A DNA stretch of 64,000 nucleotides from Sphingobacteriales bacterium (GCA_016708305.1 JADJGB010000010.1:186001-250000); one strand, 5' to 3'. Shown: positions 39,000-49,623, counted from the first letter of the stretch. A program made the numbers and translations. Notes: generated from the letters alone by a model not told the origin.

Positions 39000-39075
39000 A
39001 GCTTTGCGAAGTGCGCCGCTGCCTTAATGTTTATACAAAATTAATTGATTGGCGCATTTTGCAAAACTCCCAGTT
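39000..39075. repeat. attC-like site 11 (RNA-cassette type)
   Basis: Nearly identical to sites 6, 9 and 14. It is the cognate 3' site of RNA-cassette copy 3. Confidence 0.88.
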
Positions 39076-39241
39076 GTACGATAGTTGCGGCCTGATATCA
39101 GGTTTCTATCTTTACTGATAAAACACGTATTGAACATTTTGCAAATCTCCGATTTACGAAGTTTTCAATTCGTTAAGCTGCCAAAAGTTGAAAAGCCATC
39201 ACTCATTTATGCGATTGACTTTCTGCATAATTTTGTGTAAC

Positions 39242-39335
39242 TTTATCGAACTTTTAAGCGATTCGCTTGAAAGAACTGTCTTTCGCAAATCCCATTTGCA
39301 AGTTCGATGCAAAAAATCTATGATTTTTTATTTTC
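39242..39335 (+). ncRNA. Cloverleaf RNA, cassette copy 3
   Basis: TAATTTTG at 39228-39235, cloverleaf 39245-39308 (closing stem loses one pair because AAA is AA), and a terminator-like hairpin 39311-39329. The cassette spans 39000-39385. Confidence 0.63.
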
Positions 39336-39383
39336 AACTTTAAAGCTTCTTTTTATCGTAAAGATAGCCAGCAATTTCGTATC

Positions 39384-39507
39384 AACGGTTTTCGGCTTGG
39401 CGATGTGGCGGATTTTTAGCACTAAAGTTCAATAGAATTACTGCTGTTGAACCTTGCACAAATGTTTCATAGAAGCACTTCAGCCGCCATATTGCCAAAC
39501 CGATGTT
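39384..39507. repeat. attC-like site 12
   Basis: AACGGTTTTCGGCTTGGCGA/TGTGGCGG pairs with CCGCCATATTGCCAAACCGATGTT. The centre is almost the same as in site 5. Confidence 0.87.
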
Positions 39508-39532
39508 ATAGCCAGTGGTTCTTTGTCGTCCG

Positions 39533-40343
39533 TTAGTTTTCATTGTATCCAAATTGTCTGCTTTGTAAAATTTCTTTCCACCAACTCTCTCTGTCAATAA
39601 TGATTTGGTCGTCAGTTGTTGATTTGTAAATGTCGAGGATTGGTATTTGAAATTCTGTTTTATGTGGTCGAAGGTCAGACGTTTAAGACCAACGTTTCCA
39701 CCGTGTCCGGTTTTACATATGCTCTCCAACGTCCTAAAATCATATTTTCTCCGTATGCCGAACCAACATACTTTTACCATTTGAAATGTCTGTCAACAAG
39801 TAAACTCCTTTTGATTTTGTAGTGCAGTTTTCCAATTGTCTTTTTCTAAAACTCTTTGCATTTCGTCCCACGAGATATTTACCTTTTCATAGCCAGGAAA
39901 TAAGTCATTGTCAAAAGTGTCTGGCAAAATTTGTGAAACGTAACAATCATCAATTACAGATTCAGCGTTACGAACCATTGTCTGAGCTTTGTTTTTAAAT
40001 TTCACGATTAAGCGTCCGACATATTTTTCGTATTCAGGCAAGTCTTGATACTCGTAACCAACTCCGTTCAGTTTATCCAAGTCCTTTGTTACTTGTCCAA
40101 TGTGAAAGAGTAACCAAAAATTTTCGGTCAGTTTAATTTTTACAAGTCCAATTGTGATTTGTCCTTGTTTGTATGATTTATTTTATTGTAATTCCAATAT
40201 TGTCCATCAAGCATTGTCGAAATGTCACCATTTTTAAAAAGTTCAATTGGGTTCCAATTCTGGGCAAACATCAAATTGAAACGAATCTTAACATTGTTAA
40301 GGTTGTCAAGTTGTAATATGTCGTTCAATTTTATACTGTCCAT
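39533..40343 (-). pseudogene. GIY-YIG nuclease family protein, frameshifted
   Basis: Three frames reconstruct one protein of about 265 aa from ATG 40343. The N-terminal part (FNLMFAQNWNPIELF; VGYEYQDLPEYEKYVGRLIVKFKNK; VIDDCYVSQILPDTFDND) is followed by a GIY-YIG-type nuclease region (WKTALQNQKG..., then KTGHGGNVGLKRLTFDHIKQNFKY and ESWWKEILQSRQFGYNEN at the end). Frame changes are near 40110, 39800 and 39660. It is the sole gene of the cassette that also carries IS3 copy B. Its ends TTATAGCCA and TGGCTATAA are exact inverts. Confidence 0.7.
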
Positions 40344-40654
40344 TCTCTATAATTCTGTCGTTTCGGTGGTCGTCCTACCATTTGTCTCGTCCTAAAATCA
40401 GTTGACTCTTTTTCACGTTATTCACAGCGGGATAAGATAGCTGTGTTTTACGTTTTGAGATTAGTTGTTCATCTTTGTTTTATCAGTTGAAGCGGACTTC
40501 ATTCAAGTTCTGGGGAGATCTTGATGAACAGGAATAAACTGATGCGACGAAGTATATTATACTTTACAAAATGGTTGCTGTATCCGGCAGCCATTTTTGT
40601 ATATATACTTTGGAGCCTATGCCTCTGTCAAATCTCCCCATGCAGGTTTCCTGC

Positions 40655-41510
40655 GCCGGTAGGTTTTCCAAACCGGGTTAAGGCTCCGTACATTGATGCG
40701 CCTGATGGGGCGTAAGCCATGCTACACTTCTGTGCGGCCGTTGCTTATTGTAAAACTCAATGAACTTCTTTATCTCTTTTTTGCTTCGTCAATATTACAA
40801 AAATTAATTTGCCTGTCGGTAGTAAATTCTTCTTTAATGGTTCTGTGTATTCTTTCGGCTACGGCATTCTCCAACGGTCGCCGGTTTGTGTCATGCTGAT
40901 TTGTATGTTTTGTTTCTGCAAAAGTTTTACATACGCATGGCAACAGTATTGCACGCCTCTGTCGCTATGGTGAATCAGGGGAAGAGCTTTATTCTTCCTG
41001 TTTTTCAATGCCATTTTTAAAGCTTCTATACAGCCTTTTACACTTAAAGTTTCATGCACACAATGGCCTACAATTTTTCTGGAATATAAATCAGTTATTA
41101 CGCTCAGATAACAAAATTTATCCTGGGGGTTTCAGCCACAGGTAAGTAATGTCTGCTACCCAAATTTCATTGCAACGCTGTGGTATGGCGGCTTCTATTA
41201 CATTTTTATAACGGTTAAAATGATGATAACTGCAAGTGGTTTTCGTTCTGCATCGTTTTGATTTGATGAGCAGATGGTTGTTTCTGAGTACATCAAAAAA
41301 CTTGTCTCTGCCTATTTTAATGCCACTTTGCTTCAGTTCGGGCAACAGGCATTGATGCAGGTTTCGGCCGCTTCCTCGTTTCCATATTTCCCGTTTCTTT
41401 TTATAAGCCCAACAATCGTTTCTTCCTTTACAGTAGTATCGGCTTTATGATGCATTGCTTGTAATAAGCCTGTTTACTGCGACCAAATACGCCGCACATT
41501 TCCGTTATTT
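40655..41510 (-). pseudogene. IS3 OrfB transposase (copy B), frameshifted
   Basis: Pieces corresponding to copy A OrfB are found: EIWVADITYLWL near 41160, LPLIHHSDRGVQYCCHAYVK near 40950, and the terminal integrase-core part near 40720. Frame changes occur at G and C runs (41128, 40877) and near 41455. Confidence 0.8.
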
Positions 41511-41559
41511 TTCTTTCGGTCTTTGCTTTTGGAAGGAGTGGATTGTTGGGCACCATACT

Positions 41560-41927
41560 TTTTAGGATATCAATGTTGAATTTTTTTTCAGCCACTTCAA
41601 TCGCATGTTGCCACAGGTCGGCACAAGTTCTGCCACCCGTAATAGTTCTCTGAGTTCTTTGTTTTCTTCTTCCAGTTTTTGTCCTGAATGTTCTTTTCAT
41701 TTCAGCAAAGTTAGCCGGAGATTTGGCTTTTGCTTCATAGCCTTTCAGCCCCCTGGCTCTGATTAATCCAGTAAAGAATGGTGGCATTGCCCTTAATGCC
41801 ATAGATCACGAAGCCTGGCGTTTATTGAGTTTGCCACTCAATACTTCATTTACAATTTTTGTTTGAAGGCTTCGGTGTAAAATAATTGTTGCGTTCCCCG
41901 CCGGTTGGAGCTTTGTTTTTTACTCAT
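41560..41927 (-). pseudogene. IS3 OrfA (copy B), frameshifted
   Basis: It starts MSKKQSSNRRGTQQLFYTEAF. A missing A near 41860 and other indels near 41808, 41690 and 41625 break it relative to copy C. Confidence 0.75.
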
Positions 41928-42022
41928 TTTTTGTCCCCGAAATAGGTCGGGGCAGGCCTGTTTTAAGTTGACTTATCCACATTTTTGGAGTCAACCTATT
42001 TCAGGACTATACAATTGGCTAT

Positions 42023-42213
42023 AACGGACAGGGCTTGCCGAAGTACGGGAATTAGTATTCCGTCCGCCCGGTACCGATGATGATTGAAAAACTTATGATG
42101 AAGATAACAACAAAAAGCTAAATAGATAATGTCAAGCTGGATACGAAGCACAATAGAATTACAAAAAGCCGAAGATAACTTCCGTCCGCCCGTATTTTGG
42201 CAAACCCCCTGTT
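42023..42213. repeat. attC-like site 13
   Basis: AACGGACAGGGCTTGCCGA/AGTACGGG pairs with CCCGTATTTTGGCAAACCCCCTGTT. The centre contains a second short palindrome (CCGTCCGCCCG repeated). 191 bp. Confidence 0.78.
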
Positions 42214-42295
42214 GTACGTTCGCCCTATCTCCGCTGTCATCTATAATGTGGGTCTGTGTCCACCCGTAGAGTGTTGCCTGTGCGTTGGCACAAGA

Positions 42296-42356
42296 CAGGC
42301 TCTTTTGCAAGGTTGGCTTTTGTGTGTCGGCTTTGTGTGCCTTGCAAATGTGCCTG
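42296..42356. repeat. TCTT/ATGT hairpin E2 (left end of the Z1-MORC island)
   Basis: CAGGC-TCTT-TTGCAAGG, a 27-nt loop starting TTGGCTTTTGTGTG, then CCTTGCAA-ATGT-GCCTG. It lies between attC site 13 and the DUF4420 stop. The inner stem is the same as in E3 at the other end of this cassette. Confidence 0.75.
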
Positions 42357-42370
42357 ACTTGGTGTGTGGG

Positions 42371-43349
42371 CTAAATGCTGTTGAATAGGTCGCCACAATT
42401 TTTTAAAGTTGTCAAGTCAATATGTTTTAAGGTCGATAAGTCTGATTTGTAACGTACTTCTGAAACTGCGTTTGGAATATGTACTTCTTCAATTTTACTA
42501 ATGTCCTGATGGCGGTAAAATAATAATGAATCTCTTGCAATGTTGTAATCAAACTTTATTTTGATTGATTGCTCTAATGAATTTCCAAGTGTCTTACAAA
42601 CAATGTTATTTAGTTTGTCAACAAGGTCGAAATTGTGATTTGTTTTAATTGTAATGCTGTCAACAAGTTGCTGAATACTTTGTCCTGCGTTGTTTTGTCT
42701 TATGAATATTGAAGCCACTAAAACTTGTGTCGCTGTAGGTGGATTTAATTGTTCAGAAGAAAATGTATGTTCTCTTTCAAAATTTGAATTGCTCTTTACT
42801 TCAATTTTTTCTTCGCCTGAATTGAAATCAAATTTTTCTTCGGGTATGTTATGCCAATAGTTTAAAAGCGTCTGTGGATTTTTTGAATTGTCAATTACAA
42901 AAAGCTCTGTCCAAAGTCCGTGAACTGTATTTGTAGGTGTGTCGGTTAGGGCTCTAAATACTTCAACAAATTTGTTTAGTGATTCAATTATTTGCTGTTG
43001 TGTTGGTTTGTTGCTAAGTGTTTTAATAAGTGTTTCGAAATTCTTAAAAAGTATTCTTGTAAATTTCTGTCTGTGCTTGTAAAGGTAATTACAGTAAATT
43101 TTTGAAAACTACTTTTCCCGTTTTCTGAAATTTTGCATTCTATATTTTGTTCAAGTTGCAAATATTTCAGGCGAAGTTTTTCAATGCAATGTTTTTTATA
43201 GCATTGGAAACTGATAAAAGAATAATAGGGTTGCCTTCAATATCTATCGCAATTCTGAAATTTGAATATTCAGGAATTTGGATTGCATTGAAAACTTTTT
43301 CGTTTCCATCTGGAAACGAAAGTGAATCGTATAGTTCAATTAAATTCAT
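42371..43349 (-). pseudogene. DUF4420-type PD-(D/E)XK nuclease, frameshifted
   Basis: It starts MNLIELYDSLSFPDGNEKVF at 43349, overlapping the Z1 stop by 4 bp. The frame changes near 43180 and 43045. The conserved core KFDFNSGEEKIEVKSNSNFERE (about 42790-42850, first 20 residues only quoted as a landmark) supplies the D...ExK residues. The last 115 residues (ASIFIRQNNAGQSIQQLVDSI to the end) are open. DUF4420 proteins are the predicted nuclease of Dcm-MORC-Z1 restriction modules. Confidence 0.75.
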
Positions 43350-45583
43350 GCTTGCCTTATTATGTCTCTGCCAATATGTTCAGGAATCCAAATTGCAAGT
43401 GTTGGAACACTTGCAAAGTCTGTATCTCTGATGTTGAGCAAATGAATTTGTATCGTTAATAAATTTTCGTTTTTAATTTCCGAATCGCCTGGGTAAATTA
43501 CTTCTCCTGTTCTTGGATTTCGTCCTTGAAATAGTTGTTGTATTTCATCGTTTCTATCTAATCTACGAACTCTCCTCGTCCAATCTTCCAAAGTATTTGC
43601 ACTCATTAAATATATCAAACAATCATCGTCTGGGTGTTCGTCTAAATATCCTTTTAAAATTCCTCGTAGGCTTGAGTATGTTGCGGAATCGCTTTCTCTT
43701 GTGTACTTTAGTTTGTTTAGTAAATGCTCTAAACATTCTCTCATTGGTATTCTTGCTACCAAATGTTTTTGCTCTTGTGTTCTGTTTGCATGTCCATCAT
43801 CTTCTGCAAACATTACAGCTTTTGGATTCAAGAAATCAAATAAAGCGGTACTATTCGATTGAATTAAATTTTCGGTGTCGTGTGGGGCATTTATTCTATA
43901 CCAATCATCGCCAAATCTATCTCGGTCTAAACCATCGTATAAAATATTTGCCCTTGTAAGATTCAGCATTTGGTCTAATACAGCTTCTCTATCCCAATCA
44001 TTCAAATGTCTGTTGCTAACATCAAATTCTTCTAACCGGTTTCTTACATCTTCTTCATGTTCAACAATGAAATTATAAGCGTCAATTGTTACTTGGTCAA
44101 GGAAAACACGGCAGTAACCTAAGTAACTTCTTTTATATCCAAAAAATCTTGCTCTTTGTTGAATGGTGTCAACATTACCAACGCCTACATTTCGTGGCAT
44201 ATATGTAACCGTTAAACCTTCAACCGTAAAACCTCTGTCCATTGATTGCCCACCAACCAAAATCCATGAATATGAATCTTGCCAATTGATTTGTGGTGTT
44301 GCACCTCGTCTTGAATTTACTTCAACAATTGGGGTGTATTGAATTGCATGAATTAAGTCGCTTCCTGTTAGAACTTCAAACGCTGGTAAATCATTAACTG
44401 TAGTTTGTAATTGGTTGTATGAAATTCTAAAGTCGTTTAAAAGTTCTTGCTTTTCCTGTTCATCATTTCCTGTTAGTAGCCTACGCCAACTGTTGCAAGT
44501 ATTACGTACCCAATTTGTAAACTGATTGTGGTCGCCTTGCAATCTTGAAGGATGCACAAGCATTGTTCTGTTTCGATGATTGTTTTGTAATCCCCCTGCA
44601 ACAACGCCTAAAAAGAAAATTCTTAACGCACTAATTAAACTTTCAGGTTGGTCGTGTAAAACATTGTTAGGCGTTGGAATTTCATTTATTGGAATTTCAA
44701 TAATTAAATTTGGGTTGTTTCTAAAAAATTCTATTCCGCCTGTGTACTCTTGTCCGGGTGTAAGTAGTTTTATGAAATTAGGCGAAAGCCTGTCCATAAT
44801 ATTGATAAATAAATTTGCTTGTGGTGTAGCCGTGTATTGTAAAAAAGTATGGTGTGGACAAATTGCTCTAAGTCCTGTTATTCTTCTATAAATGGTAGAA
44901 ACATCATTTTCAGTTAAATCTTCTACATCAATTCCTTGCCTTGCTGCCCATCTTGCTCTTGTGTTTAAACTTGCTTGGTCGCCTTCATCGTCAATTATTA
45001 AAACTGGAACTCCTTCTAAGTTTAAACCATCTAAAATATTTGTAAGATTTCCTAAATGAGAACCATGTTTCATAACTGTTATCAAAATGGTTCTGCATCT
45101 TTCATTTGGAAAAGTATTATCTGCCCATTGCGTTAAAGTTGTTTCAATGGTTTCTCTATCCTCTCTTGTAGTAGGATTTTGCAACAAAGTCCATTTTCTG
45201 TCATAACGAACGTTTAAACGTAAATCAACGCTCAACCGATTTGTTGATTGGTTTACAAGACTTATTGAAGTGCCTGCAATTACAATAACAATTTGATAAT
45301 TATTATCCCTTGCTAAGGCTGTAAGCGTAGTAAAAGAAAGTGTCTTACCGCTTTGCACATAGCCAATTACAATTCCTGTTTCGCTGTTGGTTGCAATATT
45401 TGGGTTTCCACATACTTGCATAATGCGATATGTTTCGTCTAAAACCCTTTGCCCATTTGCATTTAAAGTTCTGTCTGCATTTGCAAAACCTTTGCTACGC
45501 AACAATTCATTTGTTTCATCGCCAACAAAAGGAATCCAATTTTCATTATCGGCATTACTTTGAATTTCTATTACTTCTGCCAT
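43346..45583 (-). CDS. Z1-domain superfamily II helicase-like ATPase
   Basis: A 745-aa protein. Walker A is GYVQSGKTLSFTTLTALA (about residue 73), and the Walker B-like acidic motif is VPVLIIDDEGDQASLN. Later motifs are TPQANLFINIMDRLSP and MDRGFTVEGLTVTYMPRNVG (Z1 domain). Such proteins couple ATP hydrolysis to DNA in MORC-linked restriction systems. The frame is intact. The start ATG at 45583 is 11 bp after the MORC gene's stop, and its 3' end overlaps the DUF4420 gene. Confidence 0.9.
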   Translation of the reverse strand: MAEVIEIQSNADNENWIPFVGDETNELLRSKGFANADRTLNANGQRVLDETYRIMQVCGNPNIATNSETGIVIGYVQSGKTLSFTTLTALARDNNYQIVIVIAGTSISLVNQSTNRLSVDLRLNVRYDRKWTLLQNPTTREDRETIETTLTQWADNTFPNERCRTILITVMKHGSHLGNLTNILDGLNLEGVPVLIIDDEGDQASLNTRARWAARQGIDVEDLTENDVSTIYRRITGLRAICPHHTFLQYTATPQANLFINIMDRLSPNFIKLLTPGQEYTGGIEFFRNNPNLIIEIPINEIPTPNNVLHDQPESLISALRIFFLGVVAGGLQNNHRNRTMLVHPSRLQGDHNQFTNWVRNTCNSWRRLLTGNDEQEKQELLNDFRISYNQLQTTVNDLPAFEVLTGSDLIHAIQYTPIVEVNSRRGATPQINWQDSYSWILVGGQSMDRGFTVEGLTVTYMPRNVGVGNVDTIQQRARFFGYKRSYLGYCRVFLDQVTIDAYNFIVEHEEDVRNRLEEFDVSNRHLNDWDREAVLDQMLNLTRANILYDGLDRDRFGDDWYRINAPHDTENLIQSNSTALFDFLNPKAVMFAEDDGHANRTQEQKHLVARIPMRECLEHLLNKLKYTRESDSATYSSLRGILKGYLDEHPDDDCLIYLMSANTLEDWTRRVRRLDRNDEIQQLFQGRNPRTGEVIYPGDSEIKNENLLTIQIHLLNIRDTDFASVPTLAIWIPEHIGRDIIRQA

Positions 45584-45593
45584 GTTAATGTTC

Positions 45594-47127
45594 TTACTTT
45601 GATAAATTTGAAATTAATTCATTGAAATTTCGCCTTACTTCTCCTTGAAATTTATAGCTATCTTTTGCAATCACTTCTGATAGACCCAAAGCTGCTGCAA
45701 TACGAAGTATCGGTTCAATTTTATTTGTGTCTGCACCTGCAAATTCCACCATAAAAGGATGTGTATGTGATAGACGAATTCCAATTTGTCTTTCTGAATC
45801 ATCTTTTGAAATATTCTTTATAAAACTGTCGCCAACCTCAATTAATTCTTTTAATGAAGGGTCGTATGAAAGTTCAATTGAAACCTTCCAATTAATTTTA
45901 TTAAAACGAATTTCAAAATCTCTATGAAGTGTCTTTTCCGTTTTTGTTAATTCATGCTGTTCAGGTTCTGAAACTACGGATAATGTATTTACAACATCAG
46001 CAACGGCTTGTGGTGCTTTTTTTGCAAAATCATCTGCTGTTTCGTCAAGTGCTTTTTTTGCAGCTTTATATTCTTTTTCCGATGCTCTTACTCTGTATTG
46101 TTCTGCCTGTTGTAATAATGGAAACTCTTTACTACTAATGTCGTCTTTCAACAACCTTAAAAACGATTCAAGATTTTCATCCCATTGGATTCCCTTTTTT
46201 GTAAAATTCACATCGAATCCTTCCAAGTGAAGTTCTCCGAAGACCCTTTGAAAACGATAACTGTTTGGTGCTCCGAAAATAAAGTCAGGTCTAAAACCAT
46301 TATCATAACTTCCTTCAATTACTCTACCTCTTCGGAATAACGCAAACCCTGCTTCTGCTGTTGATGCTTTTTCTCTAATAGCAACGAAACCATGCACACT
46401 CAAGCCTTCTTCAATAGGAAAGTTTATTTCTTTTCGCCATAATATTGGTTCTTCTTTTGGTTCATCATAACGTGGTGCAGATAAAATGTTAGGGTCTGCA
46501 AACTCTAATTCTTCGTTATCAACTTTAATACTAAAACACCTTTTCTTATAAATTCTCGGTAAATACTTTTAAATGGTCTTTTACTTTTCCAACGCCTCTA
46601 CGCCTTGGCATTCTGTTTACGTTAAACAACTCTACAAAAGTGTAATGATGTTTCTTGTTGCTGTTTTTGGTTTCAACATCTAACTCCTCAATCTTGTCTT
46701 CAAATATTTGCTTCATATCGAAGCATACTTTTCTTTCAATTTCTTCGCCTAATGCTTTTGATGTTACGCACCAATTATCTGCAAACCAACAAGCTGCCGA
46801 TTTCATACCCATGCCAAACTCGGAAAGTCCCGTATTGTCTGGTGGGATTTCGGCAGCCCTAAAAGCTCTTGAATAATCCAATTCACTTATACCTGCTGCA
46901 TTATCTCTGATTGTTATTTTATTTTCAGGTTCATTAATTTCAATACGAACTTCAAGTTTAAAATCTTTTCCTTCAATTGCTTTTATTGCAACCTCATTTT
47001 TGAGGTAGCTTGCAATTGCATTATCAATAAATTCCGCCAATGCAAACCATGTTTCGTATTCTAAATATTTTAGAACAGAAAGCATTGTTACTTGCGGTCT
47101 TATACTTACTTTATCTTGCTGGCTCAT
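45594..47127 (-). CDS. MORC/GHKL-type ATPase of the restriction module, frame broken near 46,548
   Basis: About 510 aa if repaired. The start ATG at 47127 (MSQQDKVSIRPQVTMLSVL) overlaps the Dcm stop by 17 bp. GHKL motifs: LAEFIDNAIASYLKN (N-box Asn/Asp), IRDNAAGISELDYSRAF (Asp), GLSEFGMGMKSAACWFAD (glycine-rich G2). The second frame (46403 down) carries the S5-like and C-terminal part (LSVHGFVAIREKASTAEAG, a coiled KEYKAAKKALDETADDFAKK). The break lies in A runs near 46565 and 46540. Prokaryotic MORC ATPases are known in association with Dcm and Z1 genes. Confidence 0.8.
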
Positions 47128-48457
47128 ATCGTTTTGAAATAGAAAGTGATTGTTGGTGTTGCGTAGCAACACCATTCAATTTCTTTTCTATGAGAAGTTG
47201 TGTTGCAATTAGTTTTACAATTTTAGAATTTACGGCATTACCAAGTGCTTTAAATGCTGCGTTATCATTTGCAGGTAATTTTAAACCTGTTAAAGATTGA
47301 AGTTTTAATCCTTCTGCTGTTGTGATATATCTTTTCTCCCAACCGATGATTGGAATTTGTGTATTTGTGCAAACAAGTGAAGGAAAAAAATCGGTTTTCT
47401 TAACTCGTATTCCCGAAGCTCTAAATTGCAAAATGTAATTATTTATTTTACGTTTTCCTTCTCCAACATTCCATTCTAATTTTTGCCAACTTTGAGAAGA
47501 CAATTTTTCAATTTCTCTAACTACAAATTCAATATTTTCTTTATTGTCTTTGTAAAACTTTCGGCTTTGCTTAATGTAACGTTGTTTCCAATCGGGAAAT
47601 TCATCTTCAACTCTTGCATAGCTTGGAAGGTTCGTTAACTGTTCATCTTTTGTCATTCCTTTTAAACTGCAACCAAAATTACCTTTGTATTTTGCTAATT
47701 CTTCTTGTGAAAGTAAATGAGGATATGTTTCTTCAAAAGGGTAGGTCGCTCCAAACTCCATTCCCCAAATTGGAAAGCCTGGGATTTTAGTTTCTTTCGG
47801 TAAGCAATCAATTAATTCTTGCCAAAGTTTTATACAGTCTTGATTTGCTTTAGGTAATTTCTTTGCATTTGTCGGATTAGTTTCAATAAATTTTTCTAAT
47901 TCCACAACAGCCTTTTTGCTTTTGTCAACTTTATCAAAACTAAAATGGTCAAGCCCATTTAGTGAACCAACAATAAAAATTCTTTGTCTGTGTTGAGGTA
48001 TGCCAAAGTCATGTGGCGAATAATCTCTATGGTCAACTGTGTAGCCTAATCTTTGAAACTCGGCTTTCATTGCTTTCCAAGTTTCTTCGTTGTTGTGCTT
48101 TGCAATAAAGCGTACATTTTCTAATATAAAATATTGTGGTGTTTTTTTTTCTAACACTTTTATTATTTCATCAAACAAAGTTCCCCTTTCATCTTCTCTG
48201 CCTAATTGCTTTCCTGCTTTTGAAAATGGCTGGCATGGAAAACCTGCACATAAAATGTCGTGGTCTGGAATACTATCAATGTTATCCTTAACAATTTTTC
48301 TAATGTCGCCATTTATATTGATGTCTTTGCCCCAATTTATTTTGTATGTTTCTCTAAGTACAGGGTCAAGTTCACTTGCAAACACACATTCGTGTCCAAG
48401 CTCATGTAATGCTTTGTGAAAACCGCCAAGTCCTGCAAATAAGTCTATAAATTTCAT
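47111..48457 (-). CDS. dcm: DNA (cytosine-5-)-methyltransferase of the Z1-MORC module
   Basis: A 448-aa protein. m5C motifs: MKFIDLFAGLGGFHKAL (I), LCAGFPCQPFSKAGKQ (IV with catalytic Cys), FILENVRFI (VI), PQHRQRIFIVGSLNG (VIII), ALGNAVNSKIVKLIATQLL (IX-X). It is not closely similar to the first Dcm in the window. It is the first gene of the operon dcm-morc-Z1-DUF4420 and the first gene of its cassette. The frame is intact. Confidence 0.95.
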   Translation of the reverse strand: MKFIDLFAGLGGFHKALHELGHECVFASELDPVLRETYKINWGKDININGDIRKIVKDNIDSIPDHDILCAGFPCQPFSKAGKQLGREDERGTLFDEIIKVLEKKTPQYFILENVRFIAKHNNEETWKAMKAEFQRLGYTVDHRDYSPHDFGIPQHRQRIFIVGSLNGLDHFSFDKVDKSKKAVVELEKFIETNPTNAKKLPKANQDCIKLWQELIDCLPKETKIPGFPIWGMEFGATYPFEETYPHLLSQEELAKYKGNFGCSLKGMTKDEQLTNLPSYARVEDEFPDWKQRYIKQSRKFYKDNKENIEFVVREIEKLSSQSWQKLEWNVGEGKRKINNYILQFRASGIRVKKTDFFPSLVCTNTQIPIIGWEKRYITTAEGLKLQSLTGLKLPANDNAAFKALGNAVNSKIVKLIATQLLIEKKLNGVATQHQQSLSISKRYEPAR

Positions 48458-48599
48458 TTAGTCTTTAAATCGTTCTTTCGTTTACTAAGTTTCGCAATTT
48501 ACGAAAATGTCCGCTCAATATTATTGTCTTGCTGATGTATAAAATGAAGTTAAGTATAGTTGTGTCTGCTGGGTGGTGGGTGGGCATGGGGCGTTGGCA

Positions 48600-48662
48600 T
48601 TTTTAGCTCTTTGCAAGGTTGGCTTTGTGTTAGGGCATGTGTGCCTTGCAATGTGCTAAAAA
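48600..48662. repeat. TCTT/ATGT hairpin E3 (right end of the Z1-MORC island)
   Basis: TTTTTAGC-TCTT-TGCAAGG, a loop starting TTGGCTTTGTGT, then CCTTGCA-ATGT-GCTAAAAA. Both stems are perfect. It lies between the Dcm start and attC site 14. Flanking GGTGGGTGGGCATGGGGCG is unusually G-rich for this region. Confidence 0.75.
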
Positions 48663-48732
48663 TAGCATGGGGTCGTGTCGGCAAAGTCATGTGATGTTTA
48701 AATTTAGTAGGATGTCTTTTAGGGTGACGTAC

Positions 48733-48818
48733 AACGTCCGGGAGCTTTGCGAAGTGCGCCGCTGCCTTAATGTTTATACAAAATTAATTGGTCGGCGCAT
48801 TTTGCAAAACTCCCAGTT
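48733..48818. repeat. attC-like site 14 (RNA-cassette type)
   Basis: Nearly identical to site 6. The left flank GACGTACAAC is the inverse of GTTGTACGTTC at 42211, defining the 6.7-kb restriction cassette. Confidence 0.88.
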
Positions 48819-48981
48819 GTACGATAGTTGCGGCCTGATATCAGGTTTCTATCTTTACTGATAAAACACGTATTGAACATTTTGCAAATCTCCGATTTAC
48901 AAGTTTCAATTCGTTAAGCTATAAAAGTTGAAAAGCCATCACTCATTTATGCGATTGACTTTCTGCATAATTTTGTGTAAC

Positions 48982-49077
48982 TTTATCGAACTTTTTAAGC
49001 GATTCGCTTGAAAGAACTGTCTTTCGCAAATCCCATTTGCAAAGTTCGATGCAAAAAATCTATGATTTTTTATTTTC
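48982..49077 (+). ncRNA. Cloverleaf RNA, cassette copy 4
   Basis: TAATTTTG at 48968-48975, cloverleaf 48985-49050 with all four perfect stems, and a terminator-like AAAAAATC-tat-GATTTTTT at 49053-49071. The cassette spans 48733-49127. Upstream of the RNA this copy differs slightly (TTACAAGTTTCAATTCG, AAGCTATAAAAG), showing some independent drift outside the RNA. Confidence 0.65.
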
Positions 49078-49125
49078 AACTTTAAAGCTTCTTTTTATCG
49101 TAAAGATAGCCAGCAATTTCGTATC

Positions 49126-49250
49126 AACGGACCGCGTATTGGCGATGGGCGGGATTTTTAGCACCAAAGTTGATACGAAGCACGAACGTTCAAATTTACG
49201 AAAAAGTTTGATACGAAGCACTTCGCCCCGCCTATTGCCAATACGATGTT
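49126..49250. repeat. attC-like site 15
   Basis: AACGGACCGCGTATTGGCGA/TGGGCGGG pairs with CCCCGCCTATTGCCAATACGATGTT. The centre has GATTTTTAGCACCAAAG and GATACGAAGCAC repeats. Confidence 0.85.
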
Positions 49251-49623
49251 GGCAGCACGGGCTTTTGTTCAGTCGCTTATTTTCCACTCTTTCGTCTGTT
49301 GTCGTCTTTGCATAACATTTGGCAATTTTCGGCATTAGTTTTCCCGCCTAAATGCCAAGGTGTAATGTGGTCGCCTTCCATTTCTTCAATCTCGTAATGC
49401 TCGGTACAAACTGGACAAATTCCTTTTTGTCGCTCGTATGCTTCACGTTTTTGATTGTCGGAAAATGCCCGAATATTCAAAAATCTTTCTTTTCGTGTCA
49501 AAACGTAAGTATAAATTCCTTTTTTGTTATCTACATCTGTATAGTCCTGAAATAGGTTGACTCCAAAAATGTGGATAAGTCAACTTAAAACAGGTCTGCC
49601 CCGACCTATTTCGGGGACAAAAA

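Larger units (their letters stand above)
40383..42013 (-). mobile_element. IS3-family element, copy B
   Basis: The same ends as copy A. The 3-bp target duplication is ATT at 40380-40382 and 42014-42016. It is inserted 7 bp from the cassette boundary. Confidence 0.95.

Noticed and set aside
42241..42370. Hairpins E1-E6 as simple rho-independent terminators
   Set aside because: They lack a T run after the stem on either strand, contain a conserved asymmetric internal loop, and occur at both the 5' and 3' ends of the islands. A termination role cannot be fully excluded.
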